A DNA stretch of 64,000 nucleotides from Candidatus Thiodiazotropha endoloripes (lineage in GTDB: Bacteria > Pseudomonadota > Gammaproteobacteria > Chromatiales > Chromatiaceae): positions 372,001 to 436,000 of the forward strand of contig NZ_LVJW01000003.1 of NCBI RefSeq assembly GCF_001708965.1, read 5' to 3'. A program made the position numbers and the translations under genes. The notes below the pieces were generated by a model. It was not told the origin of the DNA. It ran no database searches and saw nothing but the letters and a program-made list of their open reading frames with translations. Positions 1-8,111 of this stretch are shown piece by piece. How positions within the stretch are numbered: position 1 is the stretch's first letter; each line of letters opens with the position of its first letter.

Positions 1-2
1 GC

Positions 3-542
3 ATGCTGGAAGAGACGCTGCAGAATGAGTCGGTATCGGCAACGGCCGAACAGGAGGCCAGACGTATCCATAACGGTCTCGATGAGGCGCATGATGAGTT
101 GCGCGAGTTGATCAACAGTTTCCGTGCGCCGATGGATCAGCGAGGTCTGATACCCGCCTTGGGTAAATTGGTGGAACGTTTCAATCAGGAGACGTCGATC
201 CACGCATTTTTTCAACCAGACTGCCTGAAGACGGATCTGGATACTTCACAGGAGATGCAGGCATTGCGGATTGTCCAGGAATCTTTGGCCAATATCCGTA
301 AGCATGCCAATGCCCATACCGTTCGAGTGCTGTTACGATGTCGAAGTCCAGGACAGTATTTAATCCTGGTTGAGGATGATGGTGTCGGCTTTGAAGGTGC
401 AGCGCCGAAGGGTAATCCGGGCGAGCACATCGGCCTGTCAATCATGGAAGAGCGTGCTCGGCGGGTGGATGGTGAGTTATCGATTGAGAGTGAACCTGGT
501 GAAGGGACCCGGGTTGAACTGGTGATTCGTAGTGCTAAATGA
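3..542 (+). CDS. NarX-type sensor histidine kinase, C-terminal part (truncated by window edge)
   Basis: This is the C-terminal end of a histidine kinase; the reading frame most likely continues upstream of the window, so the first ATG is probably internal. The visible 179 residues hold the second dimerisation helix of a HisKA_3 domain (ARRIHNGLDEAHDELREL) and a complete HATPase_c domain with the N-box LRIVQESLANIRKHANA and the ATP-lid motif EDDGVGFEG near residues 124-132. The phosphorylated histidine lies outside the window. It sits 102 bp ahead of a NarL-family regulator on the same strand, which is the usual pairing of the NarX/NarL (nitrate/nitrite) and related two-component systems. The input signal cannot be read because the sensor part is missing. 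Confidence 0.9.
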   Translation: MLEETLQNESVSATAEQEARRIHNGLDEAHDELRELINSFRAPMDQRGLIPALGKLVERFNQETSIHAFFQPDCLKTDLDTSQEMQALRIVQESLANIRKHANAHTVRVLLRCRSPGQYLILVEDDGVGFEGAAPKGNPGEHIGLSIMEERARRVDGELSIESEPGEGTRVELVIRSAK

Positions 543-644
543 GATGCCTTCTCCTAACAATATGATATTGCCGGGTTTGGTTGGTCTGTCAGCATTCAGG
601 GCAAAGCGCAAACGAGAGATCTACGCGTCCACAGAGGTGACAAA

Positions 645-1289
645 ATGCGGGTACTGGTAATAGATGACCATGCTCTGTTTCGAATTGGTTTACAGGAACT
701 GCTGGAGCGCCGAGGTATTGATGTCATCGCCATAGGCGACTGTCTGAAAGGCATAGAAACGGTGGCCCATGAACGACCGGATGTGGTGTTGTTGGATATG
801 CGGATGCCGGACATGACCGGTACCGAAGTATTGAGCGTGTTGCGCAAACACTATCCACAGATGCCAATCAGTATGCTGACCACCAGCCGTGAGGAGACGG
901 ATGTCATCGAAGCCCTGCAGAATGGTGCGCAAGGCTATCTGCTGAAAGATATGGAGCCTGACGAGTTGATCGATGCCCTGCAGCAGATCACCAAAGGTCA
1001 GACTGTGGTCGCCAATGAGTTGACCGGAATTTTGGCCAAGGCGGTACAGGGGGAGCAGCCCAGCAGCAGTGCGCCTACCTCTTCGCTGGATGATCTGACT
1101 CCCCGGGAGCGGGAGATTCTATGTCACCTGGCGGATGGTCAAAGCAATAAAGTGATTGCAAGAAACCTGGGAATCTCTGACGGTACCGTGAAGCTTCATG
1201 TTAAAGCGATCCTTAGAAAACTTGAGGTCCATTCACGGGTTGAAGCCGCGGTGATTGCCGTAGAACAAAACCTCTGTTCAAGAGGATAG
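645..1289 (+). CDS. NarL/FixJ-family response regulator
   Basis: Cytoplasmic transcription regulator, 214 residues, the normal length for NarL. An N-terminal receiver domain (about 1-120) has the acidic pair IDDH and the phospho-acceptor Asp51 in VVLLDMRMPDMTG. A C-terminal LuxR-type helix-turn-helix (about 149-210) starts with LTPREREILCHLADGQSNK and has the recognition helix around SDGTVKLHVKAILRKL. It directly follows the NarX-type kinase, which is presumably its partner. Resemblance to NarL/NarP is good, but nitrate as signal is an inference; the same family includes regulators answering other inputs. The ATG at 645 is preceded by a GAGGTGACAAA stretch that serves as ribosome binding site. 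Confidence 0.92.
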   Translation: MRVLVIDDHALFRIGLQELLERRGIDVIAIGDCLKGIETVAHERPDVVLLDMRMPDMTGTEVLSVLRKHYPQMPISMLTTSREETDVIEALQNGAQGYLLKDMEPDELIDALQQITKGQTVVANELTGILAKAVQGEQPSSSAPTSSLDDLTPREREILCHLADGQSNKVIARNLGISDGTVKLHVKAILRKLEVHSRVEAAVIAVEQNLCSRG

Positions 1290-1299
1290 GCTTTTTATA

Positions 1300-1770
1300 A
1301 TGAAAAATTTTTTAAACCTGATCAGTGATTGTCTGGGGGATGTACAGGAGATCATGCCCTGGGACTTGGAAGAGCGTTTGGAGGCAAACTCTAAGTTACT
1401 TATTGTGGATGTCAGAGAGCCCTATGAGTATGACGCGATGCATATCGAGAACTCGATTCTTGCACCTCGTGGAATACTCGAGTCGGCCTGTGAGTGGGAC
1501 TATGAAGAGACCATTCCCGAACTGGTCAAGGCACGCCAGCGGGAGGTGGTTGTGGTCTGCCGCTCCGGTTATCGCAGTGTATTGGCCGCCTTCTCCATGA
1601 AGATGCTCGGTTTCGAAAACGTGGTCTCTCTGAAGACCGGCCTGCGGGGTTGGAACGACTTTGAACAACCCCTGGTGAACGCCGAGGGTCAGGCGGTGGA
1701 CATCGATGATGCGGATGACTACTTCACACCCAATCTACGGGAAGATCAGCTCAGTCCCAAACCGGCCTGA
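1300..1770 (+). CDS. Rhodanese-like domain protein
   Basis: A 156-residue single-domain rhodanese (sulfurtransferase family). The active-site loop is CRSGYRS with the persulfide-carrying cysteine at residue 87, preceded by VVVV; the domain entry motif is LLIVDVREPYEY near residues 33-44. About 30 acidic residues extend beyond the domain (DIDDADDYF). It starts 10 bp after the NarL-type gene, so it is probably cotranscribed with the two-component system. Family knowledge: such proteins transfer sulfane sulfur from thiosulfate, persulfides or polysulfides to thiol acceptors. The specific donor and acceptor are unknown; in this sulfur-oxidiser context a role in cytoplasmic sulfur trafficking is likely. 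Confidence 0.85.
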   Translation: MKNFLNLISDCLGDVQEIMPWDLEERLEANSKLLIVDVREPYEYDAMHIENSILAPRGILESACEWDYEETIPELVKARQREVVVVCRSGYRSVLAAFSMKMLGFENVVSLKTGLRGWNDFEQPLVNAEGQAVDIDDADDYFTPNLREDQLSPKPA

Positions 1771-1794
1771 TTTGGTGATTCGCGTCTATTTGGC

Positions 1795-3219
1795 TCAAAA
1801 ATCAACCGGTGAGGTGGCGCCCTGCTCGGAATGGGGTGGCGCCTCGAACCAGGCCAGCTTCTCCTGCAGCTCAACCACATGACCGACGATAATCAGAGTG
1901 GGGGGCTTGGGACGTTCCCGCTCCACGGTCTCCAGGATATTCTCCAGTGTACCGGTAAAGACACGCTGCATATGGGTCGTTCCCTGCTGGATCAGGGCGA
2001 TCGGCATCTCGCCGGCAACCCCATGAGCCTGTAGTTCCCGGCAGATCACCGGCAGGCCAACCAGGCCCATGTAGAAAACCACGGTCTGGTTCGGTTGTGC
2101 CAGCATATCCCAGTTCAGGTTCATGCTGCCGTCTTTCAGATGGCCGGTGACGAAGGTGACCGACTGGGCGTAGTCCCGATGGGTGAGTGGAATTCCGGAG
2201 TAGGTGGCACAACCCGCTGCCGCGGTGATTCCCGGAATCACTTGAAACGGCACCCCTTCAGCGGCCAGGGTATCGATCTCCTCACCACCACGGCCGAAAA
2301 TAAAGGGGTCACCCCCCTTCAGTCGCAATACCCGCTTACCCTGTTTGGCGAGTCTGGCCAGCAGCTTGTTGATCTCTTCCTGGCGCATGGCGTGCTTGTC
2401 GCGCTCCTTGCCCACATAGACATGCTCCGCATCGTGACGGGTCATTTCGAGAATCGGTTTTGCCACCAGTCGGTCGTAGACCACCACGTCCGCCTGCTGC
2501 ATCAGGCGCAGTGCGCGGAAGGTCAGCAGGTCCGGGTCCCCCGGTCCGGCACCGACCAGGTAGACCTCACCCATCTCCTGATCCAGACGGGGATCTGCCA
2601 GAAGTCGCTCCATCAGTTGATCCGCCTCCTCATCGTGGCCGGAAAAGACCCGCTCAGCGACACCCCCCTCCAGCACCCGGTCCCAAAACAGGCGTCGGTC
2701 TTCAGGCTTGCTGAAATGGTCCTTCACCCGCTGGCGAAAACGGTTGCACAGGTCTGCCAGGCGGCCGTAACCGGCGGGAATCAGGGATTCCAGTCTGGAA
2801 CGGATCAGACGCGCCAGTACCGGCGATGCTCCACCGGTTGAGACGGCGGCTACCACCGGCGATCGATCGATGATCGAGGGGACAATGAAGCTGCACAATT
2901 CAGGCTGGTCCACCACATTGACGGGAATACGTTTGGCGTGTGCCAGCTCGGCAATATGCCGATTGATTTCCGCATTGTCGGTGGCGGCAATCACCAGATG
3001 ACGGTCGTTGATATCCTCATCCTGGAAGCCCCTCGCCTGGTGATTGAGGCGTCCCATATCCCGCCAGGTGGTCAGATCATGGGTCAATTCAGGGGAGACC
3101 AGGACCACATCCGCCGCAGATTTGAGCAGTAGTGCAATTTTTCTTTCAGCGACTGCGCCGCCGCCTACCACCAGGCATGATTTGTTTCTGATGTTCAGGA
3201 AAATCGGGAAAAAATCCAT
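1795..3219 (-). CDS. cysG: Siroheme synthase CysG (trifunctional)
   Basis: Makes siroheme from uroporphyrinogen III: SAM-dependent methylation to precorrin-2, NAD-dependent oxidation to sirohydrochlorin, then ferrochelation. The N-terminal Met8p-type domain (about 1-210) has the NAD-binding motif VVGGGAVAERK; the C-terminal SUMT methyltransferase (about 218-460) opens with VYLVGAGPGDPDLLTF and contains LRLKGGDPFIFGRGGEE. Length is about 474 residues, near E. coli CysG. An upstream TTG at 3288 would add 23 unmatched residues; the ATG at 3219 begins the conserved MDFFPIFLNIRNK start. The gene faces the rhodanese at 1300. In sulfur oxidisers siroheme serves the reverse-acting dissimilatory or assimilatory sulfite reductase and nitrite reductase. 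Confidence 0.95.
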   Translation of the reverse strand: MDFFPIFLNIRNKSCLVVGGGAVAERKIALLLKSAADVVLVSPELTHDLTTWRDMGRLNHQARGFQDEDINDRHLVIAATDNAEINRHIAELAHAKRIPVNVVDQPELCSFIVPSIIDRSPVVAAVSTGGASPVLARLIRSRLESLIPAGYGRLADLCNRFRQRVKDHFSKPEDRRLFWDRVLEGGVAERVFSGHDEEADQLMERLLADPRLDQEMGEVYLVGAGPGDPDLLTFRALRLMQQADVVVYDRLVAKPILEMTRHDAEHVYVGKERDKHAMRQEEINKLLARLAKQGKRVLRLKGGDPFIFGRGGEEIDTLAAEGVPFQVIPGITAAAGCATYSGIPLTHRDYAQSVTFVTGHLKDGSMNLNWDMLAQPNQTVVFYMGLVGLPVICRELQAHGVAGEMPIALIQQGTTHMQRVFTGTLENILETVERERPKPPTLIIVGHVVELQEKLAWFEAPPHSEQGATSPVDF

Positions 3220-3394
3220 AAAATACAGCCGGTTATTAAGTGTGTGTTGTTCAAAGTTTTGCCATTGCGAGACTCTAGCATGAGTCAATCACATTAAAAA
3301 AGCCAGGGTTTAGGCGGCTAATCAAACTTGCAATATTTAAACACATTAATATACTAATTGACCCTGTTTTTAGAGATATTGAGGCTGCCCGAAC

Positions 3395-3724
3395 GTGATG
3401 ATAAAGGAAATAGACGCTTCCGATCTTGAGGCCCGCATGGCCAAAGACGGTGATTTTCTGCTACTGGACATCCGCAGTGCCGGTGAACTGGCGCAGGGGG
3501 TGTTACCGGATGCCGAGCATATTCCAATGCATCTGATTCCTGTTCGCATGTCCGAGCTGCCAAAAGACAAGGATCTGATCCTCTATTGCCATAGTGGAGC
3601 GCGTTCCTACCATGCTTGTGCCTATCTGGCGCAGCAGGGATTCGACAATGCGGTCAATCTGCGCGGTGGCATTCTGGGTTGGGCGAGATCGGGCTATCGT
3701 CTGGAGACCAGGCTGGCCAGCTGA
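3395..3724 (+). CDS. Rhodanese-like protein of the rhd-tusA-dsrE2 cluster
   Basis: A 109-residue single-domain rhodanese. Motifs: LLLDIRSAGE near residue 22-31 and the active loop CHSGARS with catalytic Cys65. It is the first gene of the order rhodanese-tusA-dsrE2, an arrangement well known in sulfur-oxidising bacteria, where the rhodanese mobilises sulfane sulfur and loads TusA. Two adjacent in-frame ATG codons (3395, 3398) could start it. The 187-bp gap to tusA means a separate promoter for the downstream pair is possible. Role in persulfide relay is from family knowledge plus context. Confidence 0.87.
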   Translation: MMIKEIDASDLEARMAKDGDFLLLDIRSAGELAQGVLPDAEHIPMHLIPVRMSELPKDKDLILYCHSGARSYHACAYLAQQGFDNAVNLRGGILGWARSGYRLETRLAS

Positions 3725-3911
3725 GGCCAACCGTCCCGGAGCAGGTTGAATAGATTTACAGGCAGGCCTGAATTGGTTACGGGTCTGCGGTTTTGGAGGG
3801 GATTGGAACGGACAGAAGCTTGCGTTTGTAAGTCGCTTGTCATATAAAGGTCCGTCTGATTTTTACCCAAAACGATACACACACACAATTTAAAAAGCTG
3901 GAGGTCATACC

Positions 3912-4142
3912 ATGGCAGATTTTGATCAAGAACTGGACGCAAGCGGACTCAACTGTCCCCTGCCGATTCTGCGTGCGAAAAAAACCCTGAATGGTATGGA
4001 GTCCGGTAAAGTTCTGCACATCATTGCAACTGACCCAGGTTCAGTTAAGGATTTCGAAGCCTTCGCCAATCAGACTGGTAATGAGCTGATGGAATCCAAA
4101 GAAGTTGGCGGTAAGTTTGAATTCCTCATCAAAAAGGCCTGA
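3912..4142 (+). CDS. tusA: TusA-family sulfur carrier protein
   Basis: A 76-residue cytoplasmic sulfur carrier. The hallmark CPLP motif carries the persulfide-forming Cys15 (LDASGLNCPLP), and the C-terminal fold motif TDPGSVKDFEAF is intact. The gene has a good ribosome binding site (CTGGAGG, 3898-3904) before the ATG. It lies between rhodanese and DsrE2 genes, so its job is more likely delivery of sulfane sulfur to the oxidative Dsr or sHdr pathway than tRNA thiolation, although TusA proteins can do both. 50 bp separates it from dsrE2; both end at the terminator near 4.7 kb. Confidence 0.95.
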   Translation: MADFDQELDASGLNCPLPILRAKKTLNGMESGKVLHIIATDPGSVKDFEAFANQTGNELMESKEVGGKFEFLIKKA

Positions 4143-4192
4143 TCAGCGATCAGTTTGCCAATCCCACTAGGGACTTAATTGGAGACGAAGCA

Positions 4193-4675
4193 ATGTCAGA
4201 CGAAAAAAAGTTAGCGATTATTGCGACTAAAGGCTCATTAGACTGGGCCTATCCGCCATTTATCCTGGCCTCAACAGCCGCTGCACTGGGTTACGAAACC
4301 GAGATCTTCTTCACTTTCTACGGTCTGCAGCTCCTGAAAAAGGATCTGAATCTGGAAGTGACCCCGCTGGGCAATCCCGGTATGCCCATGCCGATGGGTA
4401 TGGACAAGTGGTTCCCTGTGGTCGGTCTGGCGCTGCCAGGCATGCAGGGCATGATGACCAGCATGATGAAGAAAAAGATGGCTTCAAAAGGCGTTGCCGA
4501 CCTGGCTGAACTGCGTGAGCTCTGTCAGGAAGCCGAAGTCAAGCTGATCGCCTGTCAAATGACAGTGGATCTGTTCGAGATGAATACCTCTGAATTCATC
4601 GACGGTATCGAATACGCCGGTGCCGCCCGATTCTTCGAATTCGCGGGTACTAGCGATATCTGCCTTTACATTTAA
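4193..4675 (+). CDS. dsrE2: DsrE2-type DsrE/DsrF-like protein
   Basis: A 160-residue DsrE/F-superfamily protein of the DsrE2 type. Visible marks are the N-terminal KKLAIIATKGSLDWAYPPF strand-turn, a methionine- and glycine-rich central hydrophobic segment (about 60-95, GMPMPMGMDKWF...LPGMQGMMTSMM) typical of DsrE2 and suggesting membrane association, and a conserved cysteine at 121 (LIACQMTVDLFEM). Other cysteines are at 111 and 157. It completes the rhodanese-TusA-DsrE2 set used for sulfur transfer in sulfur oxidisers; its exact donor/acceptor step is not established. A strong terminator follows 23 bp downstream. Confidence 0.9.
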   Translation: MSDEKKLAIIATKGSLDWAYPPFILASTAAALGYETEIFFTFYGLQLLKKDLNLEVTPLGNPGMPMPMGMDKWFPVVGLALPGMQGMMTSMMKKKMASKGVADLAELRELCQEAEVKLIACQMTVDLFEMNTSEFIDGIEYAGAARFFEFAGTSDICLYI

Positions 4676-4697
4676 CCCTTAGTAAATGCAGTCACGG

Positions 4698-4727
4698 CGC
4701 CGCCCCACAAGGGCGGCGTTTTTTTTT
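4698..4727 (+). terminator. Rho-independent terminator after dsrE2
   Basis: Perfect 8-bp GC stem CGCCGCCC / GGGCGGCG (4698-4705 and 4711-4718) with a 5-nt loop, followed directly by nine T residues. It ends the rhodanese-tusA-dsrE2 transcript. Confidence 0.93.
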
Positions 4728-4888
4728 GCGATTGTAAAAAGATGGGCTGAATGTGCAGTCAGTCTAGCATTCAATACGCCAATGCCTGCCAATTGCCGCA
4801 AACATCCGCAAAGTGTATCGAGCGGGTAGCAGCTCTGGTCCGTATTGAACGGGGCTATTCAGAGTTGATATGGATTATGTAGATGAAT

Positions 4889-4917
4889 AAAAAAGGGTGC
4901 GGCAGTCAGCCGCACCC
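4889..4917 (-). terminator. Rho-independent terminator of the fadL-type gene
   Basis: Perfect 9-bp stem GGGTGCGGC / GCCGCACCC (4895-4903 and 4909-4917), 5-nt loop; read on the minus strand it is followed by a T-tract (complement of 4889-4894). It lies 42 bp past the stop of the minus-strand outer membrane protein gene. Confidence 0.92.
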
Positions 4918-4958
4918 GAATTTCTACCCATTTGGGTGGATATGGATCTGAGGGTCTT

Positions 4959-6236
4959 CTACATGAAGGTCTTGGTCACGCCGAGGCCGAACAGATGCAC
5001 ACTGGAGTCGTAGGTGCCGTTCACAGCGGTGGTACCGTTCAACTCCTCACCAGCAACGGCGGCTTTGCTGCTGTTGATGGTCCGTTTGTCGAAGTCGACA
5101 TACATATAGGCCACATCGAATGTCCAGCCATCATCGATGGTGTGTCCAACGCCCAGGCTGTAGAGCTGACGATCCGCATCAGGCACCCGCGGACTGAAAT
5201 AGTCATCTTTCTGTGGGGTTTCGTCGTAGGTGTAGCCAATCCTCAACTGAGTCGCCTTGGTGAAGTCATAGGTCACGCCGAGACGGTAGGCGGAGGCATT
5301 GTCGAAGTCGTTGACACTGGTAAAGACGTTGGAGCCGAACTGCTCGTTTTTGACTTCCAGGGTATCGAACTTGTTCCAGCCGGTACGGGTGTAGTCAAAT
5401 TCGATCGCCAGCTTTTCCGTGGCTTCATAGCGTGCCCCAACCTGCAGACGCCAAGGCAGCTCAAGGGTCGCTGTGACCTCGTCTGAGAGGGTCGAGGGCA
5501 GAACGCCGACATCATCATCCAGGGTGCCTTCCGCTTTGATCTTCGAACTGGAGTGGTAGCTCAGGCCGAAACTCCAGCTATCCACCACCAACAGGCCACC
5601 CAGGTTGAAACCGACACCCTGGCCGTCACCTTCCAGATTAAAGCCCGGATAGGTGCCGCCATCGTTGAGAACGCTGTTGAACAGCACTTCCCGCATCCAG
5701 TAGTAGTCGACACCGATTGCCAGAGCGGCCTGATCGTTGAGTTTGTAGGATGCACTGGGGCTGAAGGCGACGATCTCCAGCTTGGTCTGTGTGGGCATGA
5801 ATGAACCCAACGGATATTGATCACTGTAGGTATCCGTCTCCCAGTCGGTCTCCAGACCGAAGGGGGCGTTGACTGAGATACCCAGGGACCACTCCTCGTT
5901 GAGGGTGGCGTGTGCCGATATGGCCGGTACGGCAACCAGTTCGTTGCCTTCACTGTCGACACTTCCTGACCCGGTATCGACACTCAAATCGGGTAGCACC
6001 AGGTTGGTTCCCAAAGAGACGGAACTGCCTTCATGAAAGGACATGGCGGCCGGATTATAGGGGATAGCGCCCAGGACTTCGTGATTTGCGACCAGCGCGT
6101 TGGATGTGGCCGTACCTGCAATGCTCAGCTCCGGTATGGCGAAGCCTGAGGCCTGCGCCCCTGAACTGGCCATCAACAGGGCCGAACTGCAGGCGACCGC
6201 TAGGGTAGTGGTTTGAAATTTATTTTTATGGTGCAT
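4959..6236 (-). CDS. FadL/OmpP1/TodX-family outer membrane transporter
   Basis: A 425-residue outer membrane beta-barrel of the long-chain fatty acid / hydrocarbon transporter family. It has a signal peptide (MHHKNKFQTTTLAVACSSAL then ASSGAQA|SGF cleavage), the family N-terminal hatch region with NPAAMSFHEGSSVSLG, many alternating beta-strand segments, and a C-terminal aromatic-poor strand ending GLGVTKTFM. FadL relatives move hydrophobic molecules across the outer membrane; in sulfur oxidisers paralogues have been discussed for sulfur or hydrophobic compound uptake, but the substrate here cannot be read. The ATG has an upstream GGAGG (minus strand, near 6243). A MITE lies only about 49 bp upstream, in the expected promoter region. 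Confidence 0.92.
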   Translation of the reverse strand: MHHKNKFQTTTLAVACSSALLMASSGAQASGFAIPELSIAGTATSNALVANHEVLGAIPYNPAAMSFHEGSSVSLGTNLVLPDLSVDTGSGSVDSEGNELVAVPAISAHATLNEEWSLGISVNAPFGLETDWETDTYSDQYPLGSFMPTQTKLEIVAFSPSASYKLNDQAALAIGVDYYWMREVLFNSVLNDGGTYPGFNLEGDGQGVGFNLGGLLVVDSWSFGLSYHSSSKIKAEGTLDDDVGVLPSTLSDEVTATLELPWRLQVGARYEATEKLAIEFDYTRTGWNKFDTLEVKNEQFGSNVFTSVNDFDNASAYRLGVTYDFTKATQLRIGYTYDETPQKDDYFSPRVPDADRQLYSLGVGHTIDDGWTFDVAYMYVDFDKRTINSSKAAVAGEELNGTTAVNGTYDSSVHLFGLGVTKTFM

Positions 6237-6284
6237 GCGGATCCTCCACCTTTCTGTTGTTATGTCCAGACGCTCCTTGCTTAA

Positions 6285-6442
6285 GGAACCTCTGAATAAG
6301 TCTGAACCGACATCTTGTCGCCAAAATGCACTGCTTTTGCGTTGCAGATCTTCGCAATGGCGGGCTATTACGTGCGATCTGCGCCTTGAATCGGCACATT
6401 TTGATCGACAATCTGTTCGGTTCAGACTTATTCAGAGGTTCC
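6285..6442. mobile_element. 158-bp MITE with 26-bp terminal inverted repeats and TAA target duplication
   Basis: The ends are GGAACCTCTGAATAAGTCTG... and its exact complement ...CAGACTTATTCAGAGGTTCC; the inverted repeat is perfect for 26 bp and continues imperfectly past the conserved AAAATG. It is flanked on both sides by TAA (6282-6284 and 6443-6445), a 3-bp target duplication of the TNA kind made by some IS5-family transposases. There is no coding capacity; the interior can fold further (CAGATC ... GATCTG). It is therefore a non-autonomous element mobilised in trans. Assignment to IS5 rests on target-site type and is uncertain; the boundaries are clear. Confidence 0.85.
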
Positions 6443-6689
6443 TAAATTTATTCTTAGGTCCTTGTTGGGTCTGGTGCGATTCTAGTCCTGAACAGACCAT
6501 TTATCATCCATCGGTAAGTTCAGTCAAACTGAAGATCAGTTAAATGTTCTAAAAAGGCCCTGGCAGAAATTACCATAACCTGTCTGCGGGTATAAAGGAA
6601 AAGTCTATCAGCGTTCCCTAAAGCTTGCTGTTTGTGGTATAAAAAGAGTTTATCCATACAAAGAACAACTGATTGAGCATCTTAGACAT

Positions 6690-7598
6690 ATGGCGGATCG
6701 TAGATTACAGGTTTTTCATACAGTTGCGCGTCTTTTAAGCTTTACCAAGGCGGCTGAGACCTTGCATATGACCCAGCCGGCAGTAACCTTTCAGGTGCGG
6801 CAACTGGAAGAGTATTTCAATACCCGGTTGTTTGACAGAACCCACAACCGGATCAGCCTGACCGAGGCTGGGGAGCGGGTATTCAGTTACGCCGATCGAA
6901 TATTTGATCTCTACGCGGATATGGAGAACTCTGTCAGGGAGATGACCGGAGAGATCCGTGGAGCACTGACCATTGGCGCCAGTACCACCATTGCAGAGTA
7001 TATGCTGCCCTCGTTACTGGGGGATTTCGGCACACGCTATCCGGAGGTGACGATCCATCTGCGGGTTTCAAACTCCGAAGGGATTGTCTCCATGGTGGAG
7101 AACAACAATATCGATCTGGGGGTCGTAGAGGCACCGGTCGGTAACAAGAACCTGGTGGTTGAGGTCTGCCGTAATGACCAATTGGTGGCCATCGTACCGC
7201 CCAACCATGATCTTGCAAATCAGGAGACAGTGGCGATCGAGAAGTTGCTGGAGTACCCCTTTATCTGCAGGGAAGAGGGTTCGGGCACCCGTGAGGTGAT
7301 CAATGAGTATCTGGATAACAACTGTGCGGACTCGACTCTCAATATCTACATGGAGCTGGGCAGTCCAGAAGCGGTAAAAGGCGCAGTGGAAGCGGGTATG
7401 GGGGTCTCGGTGGTCTCCCGGGCGACCATCCAGAAAGAGTTGAAGCTGGATACCCTGAGGGCGATCAATCTGGCGCCGGCAATGGAGCGTCCATTCTCAT
7501 TCGTCCATCAAAAGCAAAAATTTCGCCTGCGAGCCATGGAAGAGCTGCTCGAATTTGCGCGTGGCTATTGTGAGGATCATGCTGAAGAGCAGTTGTAG
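6690..7598 (+). CDS. LysR-family transcriptional regulator
   Basis: 302 residues, the standard LysR length. The N-terminal winged helix-turn-helix (about 1-60: LLSFTKAAETLHMTQPAVTF) is followed by a linker helix and the periplasmic-binding-protein-like co-inducer domain (about 88-295: GALTIGASTTIAEYMLPSLL). The effector domain resembles the CysL/CbbR branch, with a serine/threonine-rich first loop (GASTTIAEYMLP) suitable for small anion binding. Which genes it controls is unknown; neighbours are a small conserved protein and a permease downstream and the fadL-type gene divergently upstream. LysR regulators often control divergent genes, so fadL is a candidate target. Confidence 0.9.
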   Translation: MADRRLQVFHTVARLLSFTKAAETLHMTQPAVTFQVRQLEEYFNTRLFDRTHNRISLTEAGERVFSYADRIFDLYADMENSVREMTGEIRGALTIGASTTIAEYMLPSLLGDFGTRYPEVTIHLRVSNSEGIVSMVENNNIDLGVVEAPVGNKNLVVEVCRNDQLVAIVPPNHDLANQETVAIEKLLEYPFICREEGSGTREVINEYLDNNCADSTLNIYMELGSPEAVKGAVEAGMGVSVVSRATIQKELKLDTLRAINLAPAMERPFSFVHQKQKFRLRAMEELLEFARGYCEDHAEEQL

Positions 7599-7648
7599 GG
7601 CGCTAGGCCTAACAGGCCCGAACAGTATCTGCAACGAGGTTGCTATCG

Positions 7649-8035
7649 GTGCATATTGTACCCAAACAGCAAAAGCTCGATCCTGAGCAGCAGCGTCTGC
7701 TGGATCTCTTTGAGCGGATTACGCCGAGTGAGCGGGGCTCTCTGCTGGCATTTGCTGAGTTTCTCTCACAACGGAGCTTTCAGGATGCGGTGGCTGTTGA
7801 TCAAAGCTCACCCCTGGAGCCGAAGCAGCTCGAACGGCCTGTGGATGAGTCCGTGGTGAAAGCGATCAAGCGCCTCTCCGAGAGCTACTTTATGCTTGAA
7901 CGGGATCAGTTGCTGGATGAGACCTCGTCTCTGATGACATCCCATATCATGCAGGGCAGGGCCGCTGTGGAAGTGATCGATGAGCTGGAAGCACTGTTTG
8001 AAAAACACTATCAAAACTATCTGAGCAAGTCATAA
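7649..8035 (+). CDS. Conserved hypothetical protein, about 128 residues
   Basis: Not recognised as a named family. The protein is acidic, helical and without membrane spans or signal peptide (for example LDPEQQRLLDLFERITPSER and SVVKAIKRLSESYFMLER), ending in EALFEKHYQNYLSKS. A GTG at 7649 is the likely start because GAGG (7636-7639) lies 9 nt before it; the TTG at 7640 would touch that site. It lies between the LysR gene and the PerM-type permease on the same strand and may be cotranscribed with either. A crosslink to a membrane or regulatory function cannot be made from sequence. Confidence 0.7.
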   Translation: MHIVPKQQKLDPEQQRLLDLFERITPSERGSLLAFAEFLSQRSFQDAVAVDQSSPLEPKQLERPVDESVVKAIKRLSESYFMLERDQLLDETSSLMTSHIMQGRAAVEVIDELEALFEKHYQNYLSKS

Positions 8036-8111
8036 TTAGCCGCAGGCTGAAAGCGATAAAGTGAGTCGTCGGGTTAACTAACATCCGCCTATTTGGTACC
8101 GGGTTATTCAA

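Noticed and set aside
6235-6543. 102-codon frame running through the MITE
   Set aside because: It is a by-product of the inverted repeats and the fadL leader, with no protein features.
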